From Bordetella parapertussis (GTDB taxonomy: Bacteria > Pseudomonadota > Gammaproteobacteria > Burkholderiales > Burkholderiaceae_D): a stretch of DNA of 64,000 bases. The notes under the pieces were generated by a model. The model was not told the origin of the DNA. It searched no databases and worked only from the letters and a program-made list of their open reading frames with translations. A program made the position numbers and the translations under genes. The stretch spans positions 1 through 64,000 of the forward strand of contig CAMCXB010000001.1 of NCBI GenBank assembly GCA_945883145.1. The letters run 5' to 3'. This document shows positions 9,827-19,627 of the stretch, one piece after another. Numbering within the stretch: the first letter of the stretch is position 1; every line of letters begins with the position of its first letter.

Positions 9827-11362
9827 TTAAGAGTGATGGCGTCGTGCTCGCAACCAGAGCAGAAAGAGTAGTGAACATGCCAGTCCCACTGGCAGGAAAT
9901 TCCCGAACAAGATATAGGGCGTCTGCCCTTGCATGCCCTGTACTTGACCGGTTAGCGTTGCGCGTTCAAATGCGGGCAAGCTAGCTACTAGCTCGCCTTG
10001 CGCATTAATGATCGCAGTCGCTCCGGTGTTGGTGGCACGTAGCATGGGGCGACCAGTTTCCAGCGTGCGCATTTGTGAAATTTGTAAATGCTGAGGCAAA
10101 GCGATGGTGTCACCAAACCATGCAATATTGGAAACGTTTAATAAAACACTGGCGACAGGTTTGCCTTGCTGTTGTGCTGCGCGTAATTGATGTGCGATTT
10201 CTTCACCAAATAAATCTTCGTAGCAGATGTTAGGCAGTATCCATTGATCTTTCACTGCCATCGCAGCTTGAATAGCTGCTCCGCGTGTGAAATCACCGAG
10301 TGGTATATGCATGAGATTAATAAACCAATGTGAGCCTAGGGGAATGAATTCACCAAAGGGCACTAGATGATGTTTGTCATAGCGATAAGGCGTTGTGTTG
10401 CTAGTACCTAGACCTAACACGCTATTGAAATACACATCAGGTGCAGTAGTCCACGGCAAACCTATGATTAATTGACTGCGCGTGGTCTGTGCAAAGTCAG
10501 ATAAATTTTTTAGATAGTCTGCTGGAAGCTCACTAGGAAAAACAGGTAAGGCAGTTTCTGGTGTCACGATTAAATCAGCTGGCTGTTCTGTCAGCATGTG
10601 CTGATACATCAGTAAAGTTTGATTCAGCTGATTTGGTGCAAACTTCATCTCTTGTGCCACATTGCCTTGTAACAGACGCACAGTAATCTGTGAGCCAATA
10701 GGCGTGGTCCATGAATACGATTGCAAGACAAAACCAAATAGAGGAAGTCCTAGCAATAAACCTAAGGCTAATTTATTGCGTGATTTTTGATGTAGCATCA
10801 ATGCGATACATCCCGCTAATAAACCTGCTATCCAACTTAAGCCATACACACCGACATAAGCAGCATAAGCAGAGAGTGGACTAGCAGTGTGTGCATAACC
10901 CGTTGCCAACCAAGAGAAGCCAGTAAAAATCCAACCACGTGTCCAATCCGCTAGCATCCAACAAGCTGGCATGATGAGTAAATAAGCAATGCTGAAATTC
11001 TTAATTCTATGACTAAGCCATGCAGCAGCAGCAAGTGCAGCTGCATATAACAAACCCAGACCAGCAGCTAATAGAAGAACAGCACTGACGGTGAGTAGCG
11101 GATGTAATCCACCATAGTCATGCAAGCTGACATACAACCAGTGTGTGCCAATCGCGAGTGAAGAAAAAGAAAATGCCCATCCTAGCCATGCTGCACGCTG
11201 CATGCTGGCCATGTGCTGTGCAGAATAAAACAGAGTAGCTAAAGCAATTAATTGTAGCGGCCAGATCTTAAAAGGCGCAAAAGATAAAACGCTTAATCCA
11301 CCTGCCAATAGGCACAGCACAATAGCACGTGGGAAAGCAAGGGATGAGGGCAAAGCCTGCAT
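9827..11362 (-). CDS. lnt: Apolipoprotein N-acyltransferase
   Basis: Lnt adds the third acyl chain to the N-terminal Cys of lipoproteins in the inner membrane, a prerequisite for Lol sorting. The N-terminal half has about six to eight hydrophobic helices; the C-terminal half is a nitrilase-like domain. The catalytic triad is recognisable as Glu in TPETALPVF, a Lys further on, and Cys in NICYEDLFGEE. The last helix (LFGNFLPVGLACSLLFLLWL) returns to the membrane. 511 residues is standard. It lies directly downstream of corC, matching the usual corC-lnt order. Confidence 0.97.
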   Translation of the reverse strand: MQALPSSLAFPRAIVLCLLAGGLSVLSFAPFKIWPLQLIALATLFYSAQHMASMQRAAWLGWAFSFSSLAIGTHWLYVSLHDYGGLHPLLTVSAVLLLAAGLGLLYAAALAAAAWLSHRIKNFSIAYLLIMPACWMLADWTRGWIFTGFSWLATGYAHTASPLSAYAAYVGVYGLSWIAGLLAGCIALMLHQKSRNKLALGLLLGLPLFGFVLQSYSWTTPIGSQITVRLLQGNVAQEMKFAPNQLNQTLLMYQHMLTEQPADLIVTPETALPVFPSELPADYLKNLSDFAQTTRSQLIIGLPWTTAPDVYFNSVLGLGTSNTTPYRYDKHHLVPFGEFIPLGSHWFINLMHIPLGDFTRGAAIQAAMAVKDQWILPNICYEDLFGEEIAHQLRAAQQQGKPVASVLLNVSNIAWFGDTIALPQHLQISQMRTLETGRPMLRATNTGATAIINAQGELVASLPAFERATLTGQVQGMQGQTPYILFGNFLPVGLACSLLFLLWLRARRHHS

Positions 11363-11419
11363 AGGATGGTCTAAATCAGAGATGAGAGAAGAATGAATTC
11401 TCTCATCTTAATAAAGCAT

Positions 11420-12304
11420 TTAACTATCAGCGTGTGACTGCCAATCTGCACATTTTTCTACTAGTAGTACATGTATTTGACGTGCATCGGCACGTAATAC
11501 TTCAAACCGCAAATGATCCATTTCGAAGATTTCGCCTTTGCGCGGCATACGTCCAAGATGATTTGCGACTAAACCACCGATGGTATCGACATCATCATCA
11601 TTTAAATTCGTACCGATTTCTTCATTCAGTTGCACAATTTCAGTCAGCGCTTTTATTCGCCAACGCTGTCCATTCGCACCGCCTTGAATCGGCAAAATAT
11701 TATCTTCTTCTTCATCGATATCATGTTCATCTTCGATATCACCTACGATTTGTTCAAGTACATCTTCAATCGTACAAAGACCTGCTACACCACCGTATTC
11801 ATCGACTACGATAGCAATATGATTGCGATTTGAGCGGAAATCACGCAATAGAATATTCAAACGTTTTGATTCAGGGATAAAAACCGAAGGGCGCAACATA
11901 CCGCGCACATCAAATGTCTCTTCTGCGTAATAACGTAGTAAATCTTTAGCAAGCAAAATACCAATAACTTTGTCGCGATCACCATCTACGGCCGGAAAAC
12001 GCGAATGGGCTGTTTCTAGCACCATGGGCATCCATTCTTCAATCGGCTTACTGATATCGACCACATCCATTTGGGCACGAGGAATCATGATGTCGCGCGC
12101 CGCTAAGTCAGAAACCTGAAATACCCCTTCAATCATAGACAAGGCATCCGCATCAATCAGATTGCGCTCGTGCGCATCATGCAGAAGCTCAAGTAGCTCA
12201 CTGCGATTTTCTGGTTCGGGAGAGATGAAGGCGGTCAGACGCTCAAATAAAGAGCGGTGCGGCTTGTTTTCAGTGGGCTGACCACTGGGGGGATAGTCTT
12301 GCAT
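11420..12304 (-). CDS. corC: CorC/HlyC-family CBS-domain protein, magnesium and cobalt efflux accessory
   Basis: The protein has a tandem CBS pair (about residues 60-190; ARDIMIPRAQMDVV and the VVDEYGGVAGLCTIEDVLEQIVGDIEDE signature region) followed by a CorC_HlyC transporter-associated domain (about 210-290). No membrane helices are present, as in E. coli CorC (YbeX), which is linked to CorA-mediated cation efflux and, more recently, to ribosome-related stress. The chosen ATG gives MQDYPPSGQ, similar to relatives; a TTG nine codons upstream (12331) is open but less likely. Neighbours lnt and ybeY complete the ybeZYX-lnt type cluster. Confidence 0.92.
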   Translation of the reverse strand: MQDYPPSGQPTENKPHRSLFERLTAFISPEPENRSELLELLHDAHERNLIDADALSMIEGVFQVSDLAARDIMIPRAQMDVVDISKPIEEWMPMVLETAHSRFPAVDGDRDKVIGILLAKDLLRYYAEETFDVRGMLRPSVFIPESKRLNILLRDFRSNRNHIAIVVDEYGGVAGLCTIEDVLEQIVGDIEDEHDIDEEEDNILPIQGGANGQRWRIKALTEIVQLNEEIGTNLNDDDVDTIGGLVANHLGRMPRKGEIFEMDHLRFEVLRADARQIHVLLVEKCADWQSHADS

Positions 12305-12402
12305 ATGGCATAAGCCAGAGTTTAGGAGCAATTAGGATACAGCAAAATCGAAAAACCTAGCAGCTAAAGTGGAGCGATAAAAAGAACGGTCGTTCTTCTT
12401 TT

Positions 12403-12849
12403 CTAGTAGGGATTAGGGAAACCCAAACTAACTAAAATATCTGTTTCTAGTGTTTCCATCTCAACGGCATCTTCATCATTCTCATGATCATAGCCTTGCG
12501 CATGTAAGACACCGTGCACAATTAAATGCGCAGCATGCTGTTCGAGAGTGATATTTTGTTCCTCAGCTTCGCGCATCAATACATCACTACATAAAACAAT
12601 ATCAGCATGCGTGGCTTGCTCTTCACTTTCATGATAATTGAAGGTCAGTACATTGGTTGCGTAGTCTTTGTCGCGATAAGAACGATTTAAAGTACGTCCT
12701 TCTTTTTCTGTGACAAAGCGCACTGTTAATTCTGCATCAAAGAATAATGCTGCTTGTACCCAACGACGTATCGCTGCACGCGGGACTTGTGTAGTGAGTC
12801 GCGGATCGGCGTATTGCACCGTCAGCGTTAATTTACTTTTTTCCTGCAT
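12403..12849 (-). CDS. ybeY: Endoribonuclease YbeY
   Basis: YbeY is a zinc-dependent single-strand RNase involved in 16S rRNA 3'-end maturation and ribosome quality control. The metal site HGVLHAQGYDHEND (H-x3-H-x5-H) lies near the C terminus, and RDKDYATNVLTF is the conserved block before it. The ATG at 12849 gives MQEKSKLTLTVQYAD, normal for the family, and overlaps the end of phoH by 17 bases. The longer open frame to 12894 would overlap phoH by 62 bases and is not preferred. Translational coupling to phoH is likely. Confidence 0.93.
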   Translation of the reverse strand: MQEKSKLTLTVQYADPRLTTQVPRAAIRRWVQAALFFDAELTVRFVTEKEGRTLNRSYRDKDYATNVLTFNYHESEEQATHADIVLCSDVLMREAEEQNITLEQHAAHLIVHGVLHAQGYDHENDEDAVEMETLETDILVSLGFPNPY

Positions 12850-13861
12850 CGCGAGTCGGAGAAATACCGCTGGCTTGGGCAGTTTCATAAGCATCTACAA
12901 TGCGTCCAACTAAGGGATGACGCACTACGTCGGCGCTAGTGAATCGTGTAAAGGCAATGCCGCGTACTGAAGCAAGTACATTGTTGGCATCGATTAAGCC
13001 GCTTTGCTGACCGCGTTGTAAATCAATTTGAGTGACATCACCAGTCACCACTGCTTTACTACCAAAGCCTATACGGGTTAAGAACATTTTCATTTGTTCT
13101 GGCGTGGTGTTTTGTGCTTCATCTAAGATGATGAAAGCATGATTCAAAGTGCGACCACGCATATAAGCCAGTGGGGCAATTTCAATTACTTGTTTCTCAA
13201 ACATTTTTTGCGTGCGATCGAAGCCCATTAAGTCATACAAAGCATCATATAAAGGGCGAAGATAAGGATCAACTTTTTGCGCTAAATCACCAGGTAAAAA
13301 ACCTAGACGTTCCCCTGCTTCTACAGCAGGGCGGGTTAATACTATGCGTCGAACAGCATCACGCTCTAGTGCATCAACAGCGCAAGCAACAGCAAGATAA
13401 GTTTTACCTGTACCAGCAGGGCCTATGCCAAAGGTCACATCATGTTCGAGTATGGCTTGTAGATATTCTGTTTGATGCGGTGTGCGTCCACGCAAATCAC
13501 TTTTACGTGTTTTTAATATGGGACTCTCTAAGTTGGCGCTGACTTCTTCTTTTTTAACCAGCGTTGAGAGTTTTGGTTTAGTGGGAAGATGCGCAGCGCG
13601 CTGCTCGACTAAAGCAAGTTGTATATCTTCAACCGAGATGATTTTATCGGCGAGCAAATAAAATTTTTCTAGAAGTTCAATCGCACGCTGTGCGTTATCA
13701 CCATCTGCAATAAATTTTTCACCACGACGAAAAATCGTTACATCTAAGGCAGCAGCAATTTGACGTAGATTTTCATCCACAGGGCCACAAAGATTGGCGA
13801 GTCGTTTATTGTCAACTGGCTGAGGCGTGAAGTGCGCGTTAGGTGTAGGAGAATTTTTCAA
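12833..13861 (-). CDS. PhoH-like ATPase
   Basis: This is a cytosolic P-loop ATPase of the PhoH/YbeZ family, often encoded with ybeY and thought to act with it in RNA metabolism. Walker A FGIGPAGTGKTYLA and Walker B FIILDEAQNTTPEQ are clear, followed by GDVTQIDL. An N-terminal KH-like region (about residues 20-110) precedes the ATPase domain. Length of 342 residues is typical. It begins 17 bases downstream of miaB and overlaps ybeY. The equivalent E. coli gene is ybeZ. Confidence 0.95.
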   Translation of the reverse strand: MKNSPTPNAHFTPQPVDNKRLANLCGPVDENLRQIAAALDVTIFRRGEKFIADGDNAQRAIELLEKFYLLADKIISVEDIQLALVEQRAAHLPTKPKLSTLVKKEEVSANLESPILKTRKSDLRGRTPHQTEYLQAILEHDVTFGIGPAGTGKTYLAVACAVDALERDAVRRIVLTRPAVEAGERLGFLPGDLAQKVDPYLRPLYDALYDLMGFDRTQKMFEKQVIEIAPLAYMRGRTLNHAFIILDEAQNTTPEQMKMFLTRIGFGSKAVVTGDVTQIDLQRGQQSGLIDANNVLASVRGIAFTRFTSADVVRHPLVGRIVDAYETAQASGISPTRDAGKK

Positions 13862-13878
13862 TGGGCTTTATCTAATAT

Positions 13879-15225
13879 TTATGATGGCGTATGCAAAACT
13901 GCATCGCCACGTAAAGAGTAAGGATTACTCGCAGTAATTTTGATATCAATGAAATGACCAATTAACCTGTCAGATTGAGGGCCACTTTCAAAATTCACTA
14001 CACGATTTGTTTCAGTACGTCCTTGCAGTTCATTTGCGTTTTTCTTAGATGGACCTTCAACTAAAACACGCTGTACTGAATTCAACATAGCATCAGAATA
14101 GCGACGCGTATTATCTGCAATCACTTTTTGTAAGCGCTGTAGACGCGCTAGTTTCACATCATAAGGCGTGTCATCAGCAAGATTAGCAGCTGGTGTACCA
14201 GGCCTTGGACTGAAAATAAAGCTATAACTATTGTCATAGCCGACATCGTCTATCAGTTTCATCAATGCTTCAAAATCAGCTTCTGTCTCACCAGGAAAGC
14301 CCACAATAAAATCTGAAGAAATGAGAATATCAGGTCGCACTTCACGTAAGCGACGAATGATAGATTTATATTCCAACACGGTATAACCACGTTTCATCGC
14401 AGCGAGTATCCTATCTGAGCCATGTTGAGCAGGTAGGTACAGATGATTCACTAATTTAGGAACACGGGCATACACATCAATCAAACGCTGTGTAAATTCT
14501 TTAGGATGACTAGTCACATAGCGAATACGTTCTATGCCTTCTATCTCAGCGATGTATTCAATCAGTAATGCAAAGTCAGCAAATTCACCATCAGCCATAG
14601 CGCCACGAAACGCATTCACGTTTTGACCTAATAAGGTGATTTCGCGCACACCTTGTGCTGCTAACTGTGAAACTTCAGCCAGCACATCATCAAAGCGACG
14701 CGAGACTTCTTCACCACGGGTGTAAGGCACGACGCAGTAGCTACAATATTTACTGCAACCTTCCATGATGGAGACAAATGCCGTACAGCCTTCTACTCGC
14801 GCAGGAGGCATGTGATCAAATTTTTCTATTTCAGGAAAGCTAATATCAATTTGTGAGAGACCTGTGTCACGTCTTTGTTTGAGTAGATCAGGCAGTCTAT
14901 GTAAGGTCTGCGGGCCAAACACGACATCCACATAAGGTGCACGTTTAACAATGGCAGCGCCTTCTTGTGAAGCGACACATCCACCTACACCTATAACGAG
15001 ATCAGGTTTCTTTTTCTTAAGTTCGCGAGCACGACCTAAATCAGAAAAGACTTTTTCTTGTGCTTTTTCACGCACTGAGCAGGTGTTAAATAAGATGACA
15101 TCGGCATCTTCTGGTGTTTCAGTTTTAATCATGCCTTCAGAGGCAAGTAAAACATCCGCCATTTTGTCAGAGTCATATTCATTCATCTGACAGCCAAACG
15201 TTTTGATGAATACTTTTTTTTGCAT
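13879..15225 (-). CDS. miaB: tRNA-2-methylthio-N6-dimethylallyladenosine synthase
   Basis: MiaB is a radical-SAM methylthiotransferase that adds the 2-methylthio group to i6A37 of tRNAs reading U-starting codons. Domain order is UPF0004 N-terminal domain with [22 protein letters not shown] and GVGGCVA cysteines, radical SAM motif CSKYCSYC, and a C-terminal TRAM domain ending around residue 445. The ATG at 15225 ([15 protein letters not shown]) is preferred; a TTG seven codons upstream is open. The enzyme that makes its substrate, miaA, is also in this window at about 47 kb. Confidence 0.96.
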   Translation of the reverse strand: MQKKVFIKTFGCQMNEYDSDKMADVLLASEGMIKTETPEDADVILFNTCSVREKAQEKVFSDLGRARELKKKKPDLVIGVGGCVASQEGAAIVKRAPYVDVVFGPQTLHRLPDLLKQRRDTGLSQIDISFPEIEKFDHMPPARVEGCTAFVSIMEGCSKYCSYCVVPYTRGEEVSRRFDDVLAEVSQLAAQGVREITLLGQNVNAFRGAMADGEFADFALLIEYIAEIEGIERIRYVTSHPKEFTQRLIDVYARVPKLVNHLYLPAQHGSDRILAAMKRGYTVLEYKSIIRRLREVRPDILISSDFIVGFPGETEADFEALMKLIDDVGYDNSYSFIFSPRPGTPAANLADDTPYDVKLARLQRLQKVIADNTRRYSDAMLNSVQRVLVEGPSKKNANELQGRTETNRVVNFESGPQSDRLIGHFIDIKITASNPYSLRGDAVLHTPS

Positions 15226-15390
15226 GTTGGATAAAGCCTTACGCAATTCTTAGCTGTAAAGCCTGATTCGCTGCTTGGTGAGGTGATGACAAACCGCCGT
15301 AAGCGGACGGATCAGTAACAGAACTTAGTGGGAAAGTGGAAAGCAGGGCAAACCATTTGCTGACCAAAACTGCGATGAATTATAGCAGGG

Positions 15391-15422
15391 AAGGGCAGTC
15401 GCTTCAGAAGCTAACTGCCCTT
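15391..15422 (-). terminator. Stem-loop after the cellulose genes
   Basis: A perfect 9-bp stem, AAGGGCAGT (15391-15399) against ACTGCCCTT (15414-15422), encloses a loop that itself holds GCTTCAGAAGC. It lies ten bases past the bcsS-like stop on the minus strand. No T-run follows, so intrinsic termination is possible but not assured. It also falls upstream of miaB (185-bp gap). Confidence 0.5.
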
Positions 15423-15431
15423 AGTAAGAGA

Positions 15432-16232
15432 TTAAAATACTTTGGCGATACCTATGCCGCCGTAGGTGGAATTACCCAGAGTTTGGGAATGGCTTCTGCC
15501 CGCATTTAACTCTACCGTCCAGCTATTAGCCAGAGGCATGGATGCAAAAAATCCCATCTGCGTGTTGTGATAAGTTTTACCGTTAACTTGTATCAGTTCA
15601 GGACCTATGCGTGTGCCTGAAGCTAAACGCCAACCTAAGCGCTCGCGTACATAGGTGTTGCCTTGTCCTAATGAGTGATTAGCAAGTAAATCAGCATCGA
15701 GCTTTTCAGTGAATTGATAGCGCGCTTGAATTTGCGGATTGAGAGTGAAGATGCCACCTTTATCATCTGCTGCTGGAGAGATAGGCGACAGACTAATGTT
15801 GCGATAGCCTACGGTTGCAGACAAATCAAGTGACCAAGGCAATCCTGACCATGCATGACCAAAACCTCCCTCTATTCCCGGTGCAGTTGCATTGATATTG
15901 ATGCCCGTATTCGTATTAGTTTGGAGGTAACGGTAAGTGAGATGACTGATTAAAATTTTTCTATACCAACCTTTGCCTAGCGTAGATTTTTCTAAAGGTT
16001 GTATAAGTCCCAGATAGCTATAGCTACTTTGGGATGAGCCCTGTATGCCTGCAATCATTAATTTATCTTCTGCTCTTAAGATGGTCGAGGTCAATGTAAT
16101 CAAGATAGCAAATAAAAAAAAGATTGAGAATTGTATAAATCGTATTCTGAATAAATTTAAGAATAAAAATGATGACTGTTCACTGTTTGATGAATGTAAT
16201 TGTAGTGCGAGTATTTTTTTATGTTTAGGCAT
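15432..16232 (-). CDS. BcsS-like outer membrane protein linked to cellulose synthesis
   Basis: The 266-residue protein has a long basic N-terminal leader with a hydrophobic helix (about 33-52, FFLFAILITLTSTIL) ending near RAEDKL, then alternating aromatic/polar strands typical of a beta-barrel (SYSYLGLIQPL, LTYRYLQTNTN, VGYRNISLSP, GFFASMPLANSWTVELNAG) with a C-terminal aromatic Phe. This layout and its pairing with BcsA fit the BcsS family of putative cellulose-biosynthesis outer-membrane proteins. Its start overlaps the bcsA stop by eight bases, so the two are translated as a pair. Assignment to BcsS is by layout and context, not close recognition. Confidence 0.6.
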   Translation of the reverse strand: MPKHKKILALQLHSSNSEQSSFLFLNLFRIRFIQFSIFFLFAILITLTSTILRAEDKLMIAGIQGSSQSSYSYLGLIQPLEKSTLGKGWYRKILISHLTYRYLQTNTNTGININATAPGIEGGFGHAWSGLPWSLDLSATVGYRNISLSPISPAADDKGGIFTLNPQIQARYQFTEKLDADLLANHSLGQGNTYVRERLGWRLASGTRIGPELIQVNGKTYHNTQMGFFASMPLANSWTVELNAGRSHSQTLGNSTYGGIGIAKVF

Positions 16233-18495
16233 GATGACCTCTAGTTTTTAAATTTTTCTGAAATTCAGCTAATTTTTTAAATGGCTTAGAAATTAAAAAA
16301 TAAATATGGCCTAGTCCAGGCACCAATGCAAAATACAAAATGTTAAATAATCCTTGTAAAAGATTTTGTCCTTGTTCATGTAATTGATTATTTTTTCTAA
16401 TTTGCTCACTAGAGCCATAGGCAATATCAACTGCGATACGATCTGCATTCGTTGTTTGCAAATGATATGCCACACCTATGATTGCATAAGCCGAATTTTC
16501 CATAACGGCTTTTTGTATCGAACAAGTAAAACTCATGAGTCGTGTTGGTAGATCAATCACCACTTCATCATTGATGGGAAGATTGTCTAAATCCTCTGGG
16601 ATACAGGCAAAGCGAATTCTCGCTCCAGACACCGAGGCATCAATCATTACGCCGCGTAGCATATCGCCATTTTTTGCATGCAATCTTACGGGTTCTTCTA
16701 CGATCGCTCTAGGTGAGCTACGTCTTTGTTTGCGCTCGAAAGTAATGCCGAGTGCACTCAAAAGAAATAAGAGATCACATATCGCCCAGATGGTAATAAA
16801 TAAAATCATGTCGCCTTGTTCTGTAGCGTTCTGATAGCTTATCAATCCTTGAATGATTGCGGCAATGTTGATGCATAAAATAAAGTAAAAAGGTTTAGCA
16901 AGCGAGGAAATAAAATTCTCTTCTAATACTTCACCCTTAGGTGTGACTTGAAATTTTGGTGCGCGTGGATTGATAATTAATTTTAAAATTCCAAAAGTTA
17001 AGTGTATAGATTGCATGACTTCATACAAAATTGAAACAAAAGGCCAGCGCAAATTTCCATATAAATATTGTGAGACTAAGATAGAACCCAAGATGGATGG
17101 AATTAACATCACGAGCAGCATATCCAGTTTTGCAACGGTGATGTTCATGCTAAATAAAAGTACGACAGGTGGCGTAAGCAGCATGATTAATCGCTGAATC
17201 GGGAATAACCACGATAGAACTAAATTTGTGAACAGCAGTCTTTGCATAAAGCTCAAGCCGCGTTTAGTCCATGGATTTTTGAGTAAGAAAATTTGCAGCA
17301 TGCCTTGCGCCCAACGCGCACGCTGTCGAATGAAAGATGAAAAGGTTTCTGGCTGTAAGCCAGAGATCATAGGTTGATCGTAATATAAAGAGGTATAGCC
17401 CTTTGCGAGCGCTTCCAGCGTTGTTTCCGCATCTTCCGTAACGGTCTCTTCCGCAATACCACCTATCTCATTGAGAGCACTGCGTCTTAGTAGAGCTGCA
17501 GAGCCACAGAAGAAAGTCATGCCCCATGAGTCTAGGCCTTTTTTATACAAACCATAAAACAAAGCATTCTCAGCAGGTGCGTGATGTAAGCGCGAGAGAT
17601 TACGTTCTAGAGGTTCAGCATTAAATAAGTTATGTGGTGTTTGTACTAAAAATAATTTTTCTTCTTTTAAGAAAAAGCCTACCGTCTTGGCTAAAAAATC
17701 AGAGGATGGAATATGATCGCAATCAAAAATTGCAACTAATTCACTGTTACTATTTTTTAACGCGTGATTAATATTGCCTGCTTTGGCAGAAATATTACGT
17801 TCACGTGTGAGATAGGTTGCGCCAAATTTTTTGGCTAATTCTTTTAATTCCGTTGCTCGTTGCAATGCATGCGCTGCAATTACTTTATTTTTGGAATGGC
17901 ATTTTTCTAAGGTGCCGCCATCATCTAATAAATACACATGTAATTTTTCTTTTGGGTAGTGCATTTGGGTTGCTGCAACCAATGTAGGAGAGACAATGTG
18001 TATATCTTCATCATAGGTCGGTATAAAAATATCTACATGGCGCAGAGTACTGAAATCAGCCGGTAGAGGGATTGATTCTCTATGAGTTGGGTTAATGTTA
18101 TTAATGTAGCTAAGTAGTGCAATCACAAAGCAATAGCATTCAGTTAAAAATAAAGCGACTCCAAAAATAAGGGTAGCGACATTAGCTTCTAGAGGTAGGG
18201 TTTGCGTCCCACGCCAGTAAAGATAATGTAAGGATAAAAATAATCCAGCACTAATAACAAAGAAGCGGATGGTGAAATTATTTTTGATGCTATCTTTTTC
18301 TCTCAATGCATAAGCCAAAAACAAAATTGAGGACAGACCAACTGCTATGGCGATATTTGCCTCAAGGGAAAAAGGTATGGTCGCTATAAAAATGATGGCG
18401 ATTGAATAGAAAATCATGGCGGTATTTTTTAAAACCGCTAAAGCATTAAATTTTTTTTTCATAGTTTTTCTGGAACTTATTAAGTTATCAGTCAT
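16225..18495 (-). CDS. bcsA: Cellulose synthase catalytic subunit (UDP-forming) with PilZ domain
   Basis: BcsA polymerises UDP-glucose into beta-1,4-glucan and threads it through the inner membrane. Four N-terminal hydrophobic segments (to about residue 140) precede a GT2 domain carrying HVDIFIPTYDE, YLLDDGGT, the FDCDHIPS D-x-D, VTEDAETTLE (TED) and IRQRARWAQG (QxxRW). Further helices follow, then a PilZ domain with RRSSPR and DASVSGARIRF, the c-di-GMP-binding signature. At 756 residues it is family-sized, with an extra C-terminal hydrophobic tail (FALVPGLGHIYFLI). No bcsB, bcsZ or bcsC is adjacent, which is unusual; the product could be a BcsA-like glycan synthase. Confidence 0.87.
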   Translation of the reverse strand: MTDNLISSRKTMKKKFNALAVLKNTAMIFYSIAIIFIATIPFSLEANIAIAVGLSSILFLAYALREKDSIKNNFTIRFFVISAGLFLSLHYLYWRGTQTLPLEANVATLIFGVALFLTECYCFVIALLSYINNINPTHRESIPLPADFSTLRHVDIFIPTYDEDIHIVSPTLVAATQMHYPKEKLHVYLLDDGGTLEKCHSKNKVIAAHALQRATELKELAKKFGATYLTRERNISAKAGNINHALKNSNSELVAIFDCDHIPSSDFLAKTVGFFLKEEKLFLVQTPHNLFNAEPLERNLSRLHHAPAENALFYGLYKKGLDSWGMTFFCGSAALLRRSALNEIGGIAEETVTEDAETTLEALAKGYTSLYYDQPMISGLQPETFSSFIRQRARWAQGMLQIFLLKNPWTKRGLSFMQRLLFTNLVLSWLFPIQRLIMLLTPPVVLLFSMNITVAKLDMLLVMLIPSILGSILVSQYLYGNLRWPFVSILYEVMQSIHLTFGILKLIINPRAPKFQVTPKGEVLEENFISSLAKPFYFILCINIAAIIQGLISYQNATEQGDMILFITIWAICDLLFLLSALGITFERKQRRSSPRAIVEEPVRLHAKNGDMLRGVMIDASVSGARIRFACIPEDLDNLPINDEVVIDLPTRLMSFTCSIQKAVMENSAYAIIGVAYHLQTTNADRIAVDIAYGSSEQIRKNNQLHEQGQNLLQGLFNILYFALVPGLGHIYFLISKPFKKLAEFQKNLKTRGHHA

Positions 18496-18550
18496 TTCAA
18501 TTGGAAATAATTTGCTTTCTTTATTTTTTCATTTTTAAAGTGTTGTAAAA

Positions 18551-18579
18551 ATAATGAAACATTCAATATGTATTGTCAA
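18551..18579 (-). promoter_or_regulatory. Candidate sigma70 promoter of the cellulose genes
   Basis: On the minus strand TTGACA (18574-18579) is followed after exactly 17 bases by CATTAT (18551-18556). A transcript starting near 18544 would leave about 50 untranslated bases before the bcsA ATG. The -35 is perfect and the -10 matches four of six. Confidence 0.5.
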
Positions 18580-18856
18580 ATTGCTACAAAGAAATAGTCG
18601 AACAAATTACGGGATTTATTTAGGTAAGGCATTGAATTGATAGGCTTAAATCGCTAGGCGAGCGTAAGCAGGGCATAATTTTTTATTATTCAAACTCCAG
18701 AAAAGATAAAAATTTGACCTAGATATAGCTCAAATAATTAACGCAGAATTGATAAACATTCCACTGATGGAATGAATGAGGAATGTAGCTAGGCGGGGAG
18801 TTTGATTGAATCAGGGAATGAATCGATTCCCTGATAATGAGCAGCATTGATGCAGG
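18580..18856. other. Non-coding spacer between bcsA and the GntR gene
   Basis: No convincing gene lies here. The sequence is AT-rich. Its right end holds a perfect 10-bp stem-loop, ATCAGGGAAT (18810-18819) against ATTCCCTGAT (18826-18835). It lies about 20 bases past the GntR stop on the minus strand and could end that transcript, although only a weak T content follows. Confidence 0.5.
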
Positions 18857-19588
18857 TTAATTTTGTTTTTGATGAAAAACATTGATACCGTTTTGTACGC
18901 TTTTGATTAATAGTTCTGGAGTAGCACGTATATGTGCTTCTAATGCTAAAGCAGCGCGTGCTTCATTACCTTCCATCGCAGCATTAAAAATTAATTCATG
19001 CTCGCTATGTACATCTCTTTCAGTTTGTAAGCCTATCGCATAGCGACGATAACGCTCACCATTTTGGGTGAGTTGATGTAAGACACGCAAAGTCCAAGGT
19101 GAAGTGCATGCAGCGAGTAAAGCTATATGAAATTTAGCGTTAGCTTTTTCCCAGTCTTTTGCATAAGCAGGTAGTAGTGGCTGTTCAAACTGCGAAAGTA
19201 TTTCGTAGCTTTGTTGTAAATCTTTGCGCCATTGCGCATCACCTTGCCGTATGGAGTCACGCAAAGCTTGGGTTTCTATAGTGACGCGCAAATGCGTAAT
19301 GTCTATCAACTCTTCAATCGCAATCGGCGCTACTTTAAAGCCTCGTTGTCCCTCTGTAATAACGAGAGCATCACTTAAGAGTCGAGTTAACGCTTCACGT
19401 AAGGTGCCTGCGCCAACTTGATATCGATCTTTGAGATGTTCAATCAGTAATTTAGTGCCTGGAGGTAGTTTGCCATTAACGATATCTTCACGTAGCTCTT
19501 CATAAGCACGTTCAATTAGCGTGCGATAACCTGTCACATTACTAGTTTCAGCTAAACATAATTTGTTATTGAGAGTTTTTTTTGTCAC
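18857..19588 (-). CDS. GntR-family (FCD/FadR-type) transcriptional regulator of the phenol locus
   Basis: The 243-residue protein has an N-terminal winged helix (about 20-90, YEELREDIVNGKLPPGTKL and VGAGTLREALTRLLSDALV) and a C-terminal all-helical FCD ligand domain (about 95-225), whose likely metal-site residues include HLRVTIE, NAKFHIALLAA and SEHELIFNAAMEGN. FCD regulators usually sense organic acids and act as repressors. It lies 39 bases downstream of the dmpR-like gene on the same strand and probably forms an operon with it. A GntR regulator accompanying a DmpR-type activator is also known from Comamonas phenol clusters (aphT). Its ligand is probably a meta-pathway intermediate, by inference. 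Confidence 0.85.
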   Translation of the reverse strand: MTKKTLNNKLCLAETSNVTGYRTLIERAYEELREDIVNGKLPPGTKLLIEHLKDRYQVGAGTLREALTRLLSDALVITEGQRGFKVAPIAIEELIDITHLRVTIETQALRDSIRQGDAQWRKDLQQSYEILSQFEQPLLPAYAKDWEKANAKFHIALLAACTSPWTLRVLHQLTQNGERYRRYAIGLQTERDVHSEHELIFNAAMEGNEARAALALEAHIRATPELLIKSVQNGINVFHQKQN

Positions 19589-19627
19589 GAAACGACTTCT
19601 TCTTTTCTTAAATATTAATAAATTTTT

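Noticed and set aside
12850..12894. Longer ybeY reading frame extending into phoH
   Set aside because: The extra 15 residues only reflect overlap with the phoH C terminus; the ATG at 12849 gives the usual N terminus.
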